This document shows positions 23,416 to 30,858 of a DNA stretch of 56,751 bases, piece after piece; the stretch's first letter is position 1; each line of letters starts with the position of its first letter. Made by a program: the position numbers and the translations under genes. The DNA comes from Clostridia bacterium (GTDB lineage: Bacteria; Bacillota; Clostridia; Oscillospirales; Acutalibacteraceae): positions 65,627 to 122,377 of the forward strand of contig JAFZUV010000001.1 in the NCBI GenBank assembly GCA_017618135.1, in the 5' to 3' direction. Below the pieces are notes generated by a model. That model saw only the letters and a list, made by a program, of their open reading frames with translations. It ran no database searches and had not been told where the DNA came from.

Positions 23416-25356
23416 TTAAAATATGCTTACATCCCAACCGCTTAAGTATTGGAATAATCTTGTTAAATCCCGATTGTCTGTATTCCCGTCTCCGTTGGTA
23501 TCAAGTGCTTTTTCATCCGTTTCAACACTCCAACCGGATAGCCTTTTGAAAAGTCGTGCAATATCAAGATTATTTAAGGTAAAATCACCGTTTATATCTC
23601 CTGCAAGGCGTATTTCAAGAAGGGGATCCCCCGTGCCGGAAATACTTTCTTTGGCTTTTTGAACAAGTGCAGCGGTATCCTTGACCGGCATATCATTAAA
23701 TGCTGCTTCGTAGAGAATTATCGAACCGTCGCCTAACACATTGCCGCTGTTTTCAAACCACATTCCGTCATTCCCGTCAAAGCCTATTGAACCGCAGTAA
23801 AACCTTCCTGAAATATGAAGAGAAGCACCTTGATTATTTATGACCGAAGCCCCCATCTGGCTTTTAAGCTCAGCTTTTTCACAAATTAAAATATTAGTGT
23901 AGTTCTCTATGTTTCCGCCCATGGTAGTATAAAGCTTTCCGTGGTTTTGTACATTTATAATACCGTGATTTTCAAGACTGCATTCCAAAAGGGCGCCTTC
24001 GCAAATGTTAAAGCGTTTGTTGCTGTCAATTATTACTTTACCCATTGTCATAATTGACTTACCCGTCGGCACATCGACATCCTCGGTCACGACAACAATT
24101 GTATCCATATTACCTTCTACTTTTTCGCCCGCAACGATACGCTCGGCGCTCAGGTATAATTCAAGCTCTTCAAATGTTGCGGCTTCTTCGAGCTTTAAAA
24201 TATTTATATCGTCCCAGCTTTCAAACCGCTTTTCCTGACCTAACTGTGCCATCATTTCCTCAATAAGCGGGTATTTGTCGCCTGCCGGCATTATTTCGGA
24301 ATCTGCCGCGGCTATTATAACATCGCCGTGGCCTTCTACCTCACCGTCGTTTTCAAACCATAAATGTCCGGTGCCTTCCATATCGAAGTAAGAATTGCAA
24401 CGGAATGTACCGTCAAGCACAAATTTGCCGTCATTACAGTTTATTATACTTGTACCGAAACGAGCCTCCATATAGCCGCCGTCGTTTATTATAACCGTGC
24501 CGTGATTTTGAGCGTCTGCGCCCTGGGTTGTCATATAGTTACCGCCGGACTCTACGGTTACGGTTCCGTAGTTTTTATTAACTACTACCGCGTTGCCGCC
24601 GTTCTTCACGATAATTGTGCCGTTATTTGTATCAAAGTCGGCTTTGGTGGCGCCGCCGTCATCCACTATTACTGTTCCGTTATTTACAATTTTTGCTTTG
24701 GGAAACGGAGGAGTTTCCCAGTCACCCTCGTATGAAGGCCAGAAGGAGCCGATACTGCCGCCGTTTCCGATTGTCAGCGTAACGCCTTCGTTTACAGTTA
24801 AAACGGTGTCGTGATGGCATTTCAAATTCTCGCCGTTAAAGTATATCATACAGTCTTTATCGACCGTAAAATCGGATATTATATTTAATTCACTTATGTG
24901 TGATTTCTGAGTGAGAGCGGTCTCAAGCGCAGATTGAGAGGATATATCATATACCTCCGGCGGCACAAAGAAAGTAACTTCGCGGTTACCGACGGATCCG
25001 TAGCAGCTGGTCGTCTTCCCGTTTACCGTAAAAGCGGTAGTGTAATCTATTGTATAACCGTCCAGCGGTGTGAATGTGATTCTTAAAGAGTAAGAGTGAC
25101 TACCCTCAAATATGCTTTCGGCAGTCAGCGACGGGTAAGGACTCTCATGCAAATACCAATCACTCACGCTGACACTGTATTTTTCCGGTTCGCTCGATAT
25201 TATGTTAAAATCCGGGTGTTCTCCGGCAAAGGGTTCCGTAACCGTAGCTGAAACGGATGCCAGTAAAATGTTGTCTGCAAAAGCAAAACTCGGCAGGACA
25301 GATATACATATCAAAACAGATACTATCAGTGCAAATGTTTTTTTAATATTATTCAT
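23416..25356 (-). CDS. Secreted protein with C-terminal dockerin module
   Basis: This 646-residue protein has a signal peptide (about 1-27) and an Ig-like/beta start. A long Asn/Gly-rich region follows, with repeated short beta units (NxGTxxVxxGG pattern, resembling right-handed beta-helix or cell-surface repeats). It ends with a type I dockerin (about 585-646). The two calcium loops are GDINGDFTLNNLDIARL and DTNGDGNTDNRDLTRL, each followed by LSGW. Dockerins bind cohesins in extracellular complexes; no cohesin is in the window. The ligand and any enzymatic function are not evident. GGAGGCGG precedes the ATG. Confidence 0.85.
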   Translation of the reverse strand: MNNIKKTFALIVSVLICISVLPSFAFADNILLASVSATVTEPFAGEHPDFNIISSEPEKYSVSVSDWYLHESPYPSLTAESIFEGSHSYSLRITFTPLDGYTIDYTTAFTVNGKTTSCYGSVGNREVTFFVPPEVYDISSQSALETALTQKSHISELNIISDFTVDKDCMIYFNGENLKCHHDTVLTVNEGVTLTIGNGGSIGSFWPSYEGDWETPPFPKAKIVNNGTVIVDDGGATKADFDTNNGTIIVKNGGNAVVVNKNYGTVTVESGGNYMTTQGADAQNHGTVIINDGGYMEARFGTSIINCNDGKFVLDGTFRCNSYFDMEGTGHLWFENDGEVEGHGDVIIAAADSEIMPAGDKYPLIEEMMAQLGQEKRFESWDDINILKLEEAATFEELELYLSAERIVAGEKVEGNMDTIVVVTEDVDVPTGKSIMTMGKVIIDSNKRFNICEGALLECSLENHGIINVQNHGKLYTTMGGNIENYTNILICEKAELKSQMGASVINNQGASLHISGRFYCGSIGFDGNDGMWFENSGNVLGDGSIILYEAAFNDMPVKDTAALVQKAKESISGTGDPLLEIRLAGDINGDFTLNNLDIARLFKRLSGWSVETDEKALDTNGDGNTDNRDLTRLFQYLSGWDVSIF

Positions 25357-25378
25357 ATTACCGCCTCCTTATTCTCTC

Positions 25379-25407
25379 ATTTTAACACCCGACTTCCTAA
25401 TAGTCAA
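25379..25407 (-). promoter_or_regulatory. Sigma-A promoter for the dockerin gene
   Basis: On the minus strand, TTGACT, a 17-base spacer and TAAAAT lie about 23 bases upstream of the ATG. Confidence 0.65.
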
Positions 25408-25452
25408 GATATCGGGGCACGCAATGTTTTGTTCTAAAATGGACTGGCCTTT

Positions 25453-25460
25453 CATACTAT
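25453..25460 (+). promoter_or_regulatory. Possible sigma-E -10 element for the spoIIIA operon
   Basis: CATACTAT resembles the sigma-E -10 consensus CATACANT with one mismatch and lies 37 bases before the likely spoIIIAA start. The spoIIIA operon is sigma-E-dependent in Bacillus. No convincing -35 is visible, so this is tentative. Confidence 0.35.
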
Positions 25461-25489
25461 TAACTGAGAGCTTAAAGGATGTGGTTTTC

Positions 25490-26386
25490 TTGGATGATAA
25501 CGGCGTTTATTCGTTTATCATGTCCGCGCTTCCCAAAAGGATTTCAACATTACTCAGAGAAGCCTTGCTTTCGGGTAAAATCTTTGAGGAAATAAGACTT
25601 CGTAGAAATATGCCGGTATCGGTGACCTGTAAGGGAAAATCATATTTTATCTCAAGCGGAGGAGAATTTTCCCTATATTCCGAAAACCCGATATACTGTT
25701 TAGATGATGAATTTGAAAACGCACTTCTCATATTGTGCGAAAATTCGGTTTTTGCGCATACAAAAGAGATAGAAAACGGGTATATTTCAGCACCCGGCGG
25801 TATCAGGGTGGGCGTTTGCGGTGACTTTTCGCCGTCGCTTTCCGGAATAGTATCGGCAAACATTCGCATTCCCCGTCAGATAAAGGGTTGCGCGGACGAG
25901 GTGTTTTTCCGCTTTAGCGGCGGTATGCTTTTGGCGGGTCCGCCGTGTTCGGGTAAAACTACGATGCTCAGGGAGCTTATAAGGAAGCTGTCTTTGTCGG
26001 GTTACAGAATATGCGTAATAGATTCACGCCGCGAAATTTCGGGCGGTATGATATTTGATTTAGGTCCGAATACCGACGCCATGTATGTTGCCGACAGGGC
26101 ATTTGGTGCCGCGAGCGCCCTTAAGACTATGTATCCTCAAATAATAGCCTTTGACGAAATAGGTACTTTAAAAGAAGCTCAAAGTGTGTTGGAGGCGTTT
26201 AATTCCGGAGTTTATATATTGACAACCGCTCACGCGTCAAGTGTGTCGGAGCTTACAAAGCGGCCGGCAACCGGAGAGTTGATTGCAAGCGGTGTTTTAA
26301 AAACCATAGTCTTGCTTTCGAAAAACATAGGTGAAAAACCGAGAATATATGATGTGCAGGAGATTATAAATGAAATTGACTGTTAA
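25490..26386 (+). CDS. spoIIIAA: Stage III sporulation protein AA (ATPase)
   Basis: This is a secretion-type ATPase of about 298 residues, thought to power the SpoIIIA-SpoIIQ channel between mother cell and forespore. It has the N-terminal EIRLRRNMPVSV typical of the family, Walker A GPPCSGKTTMLREL and Walker B-like IIAFDEIG. The frame is open from 25202, but that region overlaps the dockerin promoter. TTG 25490 has AAAGGA ten bases upstream and gives the normal length; an ATG at 25520 has no ribosome site. It is the first gene of the full AA-AH set. Confidence 0.9.
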   Translation: MDDNGVYSFIMSALPKRISTLLREALLSGKIFEEIRLRRNMPVSVTCKGKSYFISSGGEFSLYSENPIYCLDDEFENALLILCENSVFAHTKEIENGYISAPGGIRVGVCGDFSPSLSGIVSANIRIPRQIKGCADEVFFRFSGGMLLAGPPCSGKTTMLRELIRKLSLSGYRICVIDSRREISGGMIFDLGPNTDAMYVADRAFGAASALKTMYPQIIAFDEIGTLKEAQSVLEAFNSGVYILTTAHASSVSELTKRPATGELIASGVLKTIVLLSKNIGEKPRIYDVQEIINEIDC

Positions 26387-26828
26387 ACTTATCGGTGTAT
26401 TTCTGCTTTTTTTGAGCGTTTCTTTTTTAGGCTATTTAAAGGCGTATTCGAAAAGAGAATATATAAAGAGGCTTAAAGCTATAAAAGAGGCGCTTATTAA
26501 AACAGAGAACATGCTTAAAACGGGTGTTTTAAGCCGGAAGAAGATACTTACAACCGCGTTTAACCGCATAGATAGTTTTATCTGCTATTGTGACGGAGCT
26601 GTTATAGATGATAAGGCTATGAACGGTGAGCTTAAGAAAACACTTGAAAGCTTTTTTTATGAATTCGGGCGCGGTAATATGACCGCCGAGCTTACAAGAA
26701 TAGACGGGATTAAGGAGGCTTTAAGCTGTGAAATAAGCCTCAAAGAATCCGAATACAATAAGGGCGCCAAGCTTTGGCGCACATCCGGCGTTTGCGCGGG
26801 ACTTGCCATCGGCATAATGCTTATTTAA
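26370..26828 (+). CDS. spoIIIAB: Stage III sporulation protein AB
   Basis: This 152-residue protein has a hydrophobic N-terminal helix, a helical middle resembling GspF-like secretion proteins and a C-terminal membrane helix (CAGLAIGIMLI). It overlaps spoIIIAA by 17 bases and precedes spoIIIAC, which fixes its identity. It is a mother-cell membrane component of the feeding-tube channel. Confidence 0.9.
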   Translation: MKLTVKLIGVFLLFLSVSFLGYLKAYSKREYIKRLKAIKEALIKTENMLKTGVLSRKKILTTAFNRIDSFICYCDGAVIDDKAMNGELKKTLESFFYEFGRGNMTAELTRIDGIKEALSCEISLKESEYNKGAKLWRTSGVCAGLAIGIMLI

Positions 26829-26843
26829 TAAGTGGTGAAGCAA

Positions 26844-27038
26844 ATGGATGTAAATTTCATATTTAAAATTGCCGCAATAGGAATTATTGTTACGGTATTA
26901 AATCAACTGCTTATACGCTCGGGGCGCGAGGATCAGGCTATGCTTACATCACTGGCGGGGTTGATAGTGGTGCTCTTGATGATTGTTACGGCAATTGCGG
27001 ATTTATTTTCTACCATAAAAGGACTTTTCGGGTTATGA
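26844..27038 (+). CDS. spoIIIAC: Stage III sporulation protein AC
   Basis: This 64-residue protein has two membrane helices, normal for SpoIIIAC. The ATG at 26844 with GGTGAAG upstream is preferred over the GTG at 26832. It overlaps spoIIIAD by four bases. Place and size in the operon decide the call. Confidence 0.9.
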   Translation: MDVNFIFKIAAIGIIVTVLNQLLIRSGREDQAMLTSLAGLIVVLLMIVTAIADLFSTIKGLFGL

Positions 27039-27430
27039 CGGAAGTACTCATCAAAGCTCTGTGTATTTTACTTATTACCGCCGGACTGGCTATCAGCATA
27101 GGAAATCAGAAAAGGGAATACGCCTTTATTATGATTATTGCCTGCGGCGCGTTGGTACTTATAATGATGTTAGACGCCGTAATGCCCTACATACTTAGAG
27201 TTAAGACTGTACTCGGTAAAGCGTCCGGCGCGGCATCTTTTTTTTCGCTGCCGCTTAAGGCACTCGGTATAGCATACCTTACGGATTTTACAGCTGATAC
27301 CTGTCGGGATTTCGGTTTCTGCTCTTTAGCGGCTAAAGCCGAGCTTGCGGGAAAGTGCGCGATTTTTGTTTTATGCGTGCCGTCGGCTGTAAATATATTG
27401 GAGGTAGCTTTAAAATTTTCCGGACTATGA
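27035..27430 (+). CDS. spoIIIAD: Stage III sporulation protein AD
   Basis: This 131-residue protein has about four membrane helices and the family segment YLTDFTADTCRDFGFCSLAAKAELAGK, of which DTCRDFG and AKAELAGK are the recognisable parts. It lies between spoIIIAC and spoIIIAE and shares an ATGA overlap with the latter. It is a membrane component of the SpoIIIA complex. Confidence 0.92.
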   Translation: MTEVLIKALCILLITAGLAISIGNQKREYAFIMIIACGALVLIMMLDAVMPYILRVKTVLGKASGAASFFSLPLKALGIAYLTDFTADTCRDFGFCSLAAKAELAGKCAIFVLCVPSAVNILEVALKFSGL

Positions 27431-28548
27431 AAAAGGTATTTATAATTCTTACTACAATTTTTTTCATTATTCTTATACCGTTCTTTGTGTACGGTGAGGA
27501 GAGCGAATACAAAGATTTTTATGAGTATTCGGGAATTAAAGATATTGAGAACTCCATGAATGATGACACGAAAAGCTTATTGGAAACCGAGGGCATTTCT
27601 ATAGATGACAGCCGTTGGGTTGATAATTTAAAGACCGAAAATGTTTTTTCGCATGTATTTTATTTTTTGGAAAGCGGCATGAAAATTCCGGTTAAATGCG
27701 GCGCGTCTATAATAGCGGTAATACTTATAGCCGCTGTCTTTAAATATTACCGTAAGGATATGTCGACAAATACCGCGACAAAGCTTGCTGTGACGCTCGC
27801 CGTCATAAGTACCATGGCTTCCGGAATTTGGAGTAGTATCAGCGGGGCAATAAATGTTATAAAATCAAGTAGCTCATTCATGCTCTCTTTTGTGCCTGCG
27901 TATATGGGTATACTCAGTGTAACCGGAGCACCGGCGACCGCCGCGGCAAGCGGAGGTATGATTCTTTTATCGGCAGAGTTTACCGCGGCAGCCGCGGCTT
28001 TCGGACAGTCCGCGGTAATAGGCGCGTATTTGGCTCTGAGCATTGGCTCTGCTATATTGCCTGACGGTGGAAGAGCAAGTATCGCTGAAACCTTTAAAAA
28101 AGCGGGGATGTGGGCAATGTCGCTTTGCGCGACGGTGTTTTTAGGCGTTTTAGGCGCTAAGAATGCGATAAATTCCGCAGCGGATGGTATGGCAATCAGA
28201 AGTGCGAAATTTATACTCGGAACCTGTGTTCCGGTAGCCGGAAACGCACTTTCCGGCGCGGTAAACACCGTTTCAGCGTCGCTTTCGGTTTTAAAGTCAT
28301 CTGTTGGGATTTACGGTGTTTTAGCGCTTGCGGTTATGCTTTTGCCGGTGCTTTTTGAATTGCTTATCTGGCGGTTGGTTTTACTTCTTACGGGCGGCAT
28401 ATGCGAAATCTTCGGCTGTCAGGAAATATCAAAGCTTCTTAAATCAATTGACGGTGTATTCGCGCTTCTGCTTTTCGCTGTGCTTATAGTCGGAGCTACT
28501 TTTATAATTTCACTTTCAACTGTTGTGAGTGCCGGAAGGGGAATGTAG
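27427..28548 (+). CDS. spoIIIAE: Stage III sporulation protein AE
   Basis: This is a polytopic membrane protein of about 373 residues with a signal-like N-terminus (MKKVFIILTTIFFI) and roughly seven later membrane helices. It includes GILSVTGAPATAAASG, typical of SpoIIIAE. The frame is open from 27355, but the ATG at 27427 overlaps the spoIIIAD stop and gives the proper N-terminus. It forms part of the channel between the two sporangial membranes. Confidence 0.92.
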   Translation: MKKVFIILTTIFFIILIPFFVYGEESEYKDFYEYSGIKDIENSMNDDTKSLLETEGISIDDSRWVDNLKTENVFSHVFYFLESGMKIPVKCGASIIAVILIAAVFKYYRKDMSTNTATKLAVTLAVISTMASGIWSSISGAINVIKSSSSFMLSFVPAYMGILSVTGAPATAAASGGMILLSAEFTAAAAAFGQSAVIGAYLALSIGSAILPDGGRASIAETFKKAGMWAMSLCATVFLGVLGAKNAINSAADGMAIRSAKFILGTCVPVAGNALSGAVNTVSASLSVLKSSVGIYGVLALAVMLLPVLFELLIWRLVLLLTGGICEIFGCQEISKLLKSIDGVFALLLFAVLIVGATFIISLSTVVSAGRGM

Positions 28549-28549
28549 T

Positions 28550-28966
28550 GTGTTAGGCGCATTTATAACATCTTTCTGTGTTGGGTGTATAGCACTTGGC
28601 CTGTTATATGTACTGGTGCCGGGCGGCAATCTTTCAAATGCCGCAAAATACGCTTTCAGTCTTACTTTTCTTTGTATTGTTTTATCATCAGCGACATTTA
28701 TAAGTAAAGCTGATATTAAGCTTGACAATAAGCACAGCTTGGATTTTGGTGATGAGCGGCTCTCCGCCGCGTCCGCCCGACTGGTATTCAGCGAGGCTTT
28801 AAGCGCAGAAAAAATAAATTTTGATAAAATCGTGGTTTTTACGGATAAATCCGGGGCGGACAGCATAAATATTACTAAAGTTTATGTTTACACCGACGCC
28901 TCGGAACAACGAATAAATGAAGTAATAGGCTCAGACAGTTATGAGGTTGTGGTTGTAAATGAATAG
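28550..28966 (+). CDS. spoIIIAF: Stage III sporulation protein AF
   Basis: This protein of about 138 residues has two N-terminal membrane helices and a soluble C-terminal alpha/beta part. The GTG at 28550, one base after the spoIIIAE stop, has GGAAGGGGA seven bases upstream and is preferred over the open frame from 28529. The call rests mostly on operon position and the two-helix plus ring-domain plan. Confidence 0.88.
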   Translation: MLGAFITSFCVGCIALGLLYVLVPGGNLSNAAKYAFSLTFLCIVLSSATFISKADIKLDNKHSLDFGDERLSAASARLVFSEALSAEKINFDKIVVFTDKSGADSINITKVYVYTDASEQRINEVIGSDSYEVVVVNE

Positions 28967-29507
28967 AATGCTTAAAAAAATACCGGCAACAATGAGTCGC
29001 CCCAAATTGCTTTTAATACTGGGGATATCGGGTATAGTGCTGATTTTTCTTTCAAGCTTTATACCTTCCGGTAATAAGAGTAAAAAAGAGGTTGAGGATA
29101 TGAGTACCGATGACTATAGGAAGGTAATAAACGAAAGTGTTCGCAACATTGTCACCGGTATCACCGGAGATAAAGACCCTACGGTAGTTATAACACTTGA
29201 AAGCGGCGTAAGATATAATTACGCCGATTCAAAGGAGAGTGATACATCGGCTTCAAACAATAAAGGGTCGGAGGAAAACCGTAAGGCAACAAAACAGTCC
29301 TATATAACCGTAAAATCTTCGGACGGTGGCGAAGAACCGCTGATTGTCACCCGTATAATGCCCGATATAAGGGGCGTGGCGATAGTATGTAAATTCGGAG
29401 ACAGTCCCGCGGTTGCCGAAAAAATACAAAACGCCGTAACCGCGGCGCTCAATATTACATCACAAAGAGTATATGTATCAGGAGGAATATCAGATGAAAA
29501 AGGGTAA
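28959..29507 (+). CDS. spoIIIAG: Stage III sporulation protein AG
   Basis: This 182-residue protein has one N-terminal membrane helix, a variable charged linker and a ring-building domain (RGVAIVCKFGDSPAVAEKIQ and AALNITSQRVYVSGG), as in SpoIIIAG, which forms a large ring in the intermembrane space. It overlaps spoIIIAF by eight bases and spoIIIAH by fourteen. Confidence 0.92.
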   Translation: MNRMLKKIPATMSRPKLLLILGISGIVLIFLSSFIPSGNKSKKEVEDMSTDDYRKVINESVRNIVTGITGDKDPTVVITLESGVRYNYADSKESDTSASNNKGSEENRKATKQSYITVKSSDGGEEPLIVTRIMPDIRGVAIVCKFGDSPAVAEKIQNAVTAALNITSQRVYVSGGISDEKG

Positions 29508-30033
29508 GGTTTTCACAAAAGGTCAGGCAATACTGGTTTTAATGGTTTTATGTCTCGGAGCGGCGGTGTGGCTTAATATGAAGTTTTCATCAAGCGAGAA
29601 GTACTTAGGCGAGGCTACATATGTTAATAAGAAAACCTCTTCGGGCGAAACCGTCGCCACTTCCGCAAAGGTCAGCGAGACCGATAAAAATTATTTTGAC
29701 AACGCAAAAAAAGAGCGTAATGCAAACCTTAAAAAACAGCAGGAATTGGTAGAAGAAACTCTGCGTTCATCTTCACTAAACGACGATGAAAAGTCAGCCG
29801 CAACAGACGCCGTAAAAGCGCTTGTTTCAAGGCTTGAACAGGAAAACAACATTGAAACGCTGTTAAAGGCGAAGGATTTTGCCGACGCGCTTGTAGTTAT
29901 AGGTGATAAGGATGTAAATGTGATAGTAAAATCGGAAGGTCTTACCACCACTCAAACTATGCAGATTCAGGATATAATAACCGCGCAGACCAATATACCG
30001 CTTGCAAATATTAAAATTGTTACGGTAAAATAG
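29494..30033 (+). CDS. spoIIIAH: Stage III sporulation protein AH
   Basis: This protein of about 179 residues has one membrane helix (QAILVLMVLCLGAAVWLNM) and a long charged helix. A C-terminal EscJ/YscJ-like ring domain follows (DALVVIGDKDVNVIVKSEGL). It binds SpoIIQ from the forespore in Bacillus. The ATG at 29494 has AGGAGG upstream; the frame is open from 29473. It is the last gene of the operon. Confidence 0.93.
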   Translation: MKKGKVFTKGQAILVLMVLCLGAAVWLNMKFSSSEKYLGEATYVNKKTSSGETVATSAKVSETDKNYFDNAKKERNANLKKQQELVEETLRSSSLNDDEKSAATDAVKALVSRLEQENNIETLLKAKDFADALVVIGDKDVNVIVKSEGLTTTQTMQIQDIITAQTNIPLANIKIVTVK

Positions 30034-30062
30034 TTGTACTTTTTTGAAAACTATGATATAAT
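30034..30062 (+). promoter_or_regulatory. Sigma-A promoter for the Asp23/Gls24 gene
   Basis: TTGTAC, a 17-base spacer and a perfect TATAAT begin at the spoIIIAH stop. The Asp23-like gene therefore probably has vegetative expression separate from the sporulation operon. Confidence 0.7.
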
Positions 30063-30104
30063 TAGCAGCAGAAGTTAAAATACTCTATGGACGGAGGAAT
30101 AAAT

Positions 30105-30464
30105 ATGCAGGAAAACAAGACACAGCTCAGCGTATCTACGGCAGTGCTTGAAAAGATGGCTCAGATAGCCGCTTTAGAGGTTGAGGGTGTAACGGGCCTT
30201 TCAAAAAAAGCCATTGATATTAAAGGCACATTCAGAACAAAAAGCGCCTTTAAGGGAGTAAAGGCGGAAAGCATAAACGGCGCGATTGAAATTACGGTCT
30301 ATATATGCGTTGATAAAAACGCTAAGGTCCGCGAGGTTGCCGAAGCGGTTCAGTCAAATGTAAAGGATAAAATTCAGACTATGACCGGTACCGCGGTCAC
30401 CAAAGTAAATGTCAGCATAGCCGATATTTACTTTGAGGACGAAAGCGAAGCTTCTGGGGAATAA
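30105..30464 (+). CDS. Asp23/Gls24 family envelope-stress protein
   Basis: This 119-residue protein has the family pattern STAVLEKMAQIAALEVEGV near the N-terminus and VREVAEAVQSNVKDKI near the middle. Members associate with the membrane through partners and are linked to envelope stress. The ATG at 30105 with GGAGGA upstream is the best start. The position after spoIIIAH is common in Clostridia. It is followed by a strong hairpin. Confidence 0.92.
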   Translation: MQENKTQLSVSTAVLEKMAQIAALEVEGVTGLSKKAIDIKGTFRTKSAFKGVKAESINGAIEITVYICVDKNAKVREVAEAVQSNVKDKIQTMTGTAVTKVNVSIADIYFEDESEASGE

Positions 30465-30484
30465 ATACGGATAATAAAAAATAA

Positions 30485-30518
30485 GCCGGAAGGAATAAAT
30501 CCTTCCGGCACTTATTTT
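30485..30518. terminator. Bidirectional terminator between Asp23 gene and rpsT
   Basis: GCCGGAAGG pairs with CCTTCCGGC around a seven-base loop, with A-rich and T-rich flanks on the two sides. It fits both convergent genes. Confidence 0.8.
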
Positions 30519-30524
30519 GCCATA

Positions 30525-30782
30525 TTACGCCTTGTTAAGTTTTTTTACAAGCGCGCTTTTCTTTCTCGCGGCATTATTCTTATGAAGCAGGCCCTTTCCG
30601 GCTGCTCTGTCAATTTTAACAATAGCTTCCTTTACAGCCTCACTTGCCCCTTCGGCTTTTGACGCGGTAGCGGCATCAGCCTTTTTAATTGCCGTTCTGA
30701 GTGCTGAACGCACCGCCTTGTTACGCTCGTTATTTGCACGGCTTGATTGTACTCTTTTTTTTGCGGATTTAATATTCGGCAT
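30525..30782 (-). CDS. rpsT: 30S ribosomal protein S20
   Basis: This 85-residue, Lys/Ala-rich helical protein starts with MPNIKSAKKRVQ, the S20 signature. It binds 16S rRNA early in assembly. AGGAGGTG precedes the ATG. It sits directly downstream of rpoC but has its own promoter. Confidence 0.97.
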   Translation of the reverse strand: MPNIKSAKKRVQSSRANNERNKAVRSALRTAIKKADAATASKAEGASEAVKEAIVKIDRAAGKGLLHKNNAARKKSALVKKLNKA

Positions 30783-30812
30783 AGTTACACCTCCTGTTTC
30801 CCGTGTGGAACA

Positions 30813-30841
30813 ATAGTAATAATATCATAACTTGGTTACAA
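30813..30841 (-). promoter_or_regulatory. Promoter for rpsT
   Basis: On the minus strand, TTGTAA, a 17-base spacer and TACTAT lie about 30 bases before the rpsT start. No terminator hairpin is visible between rpoC and this promoter. Confidence 0.5.
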
Positions 30842-30858
30842 ATGCAAGATTTTTATAA

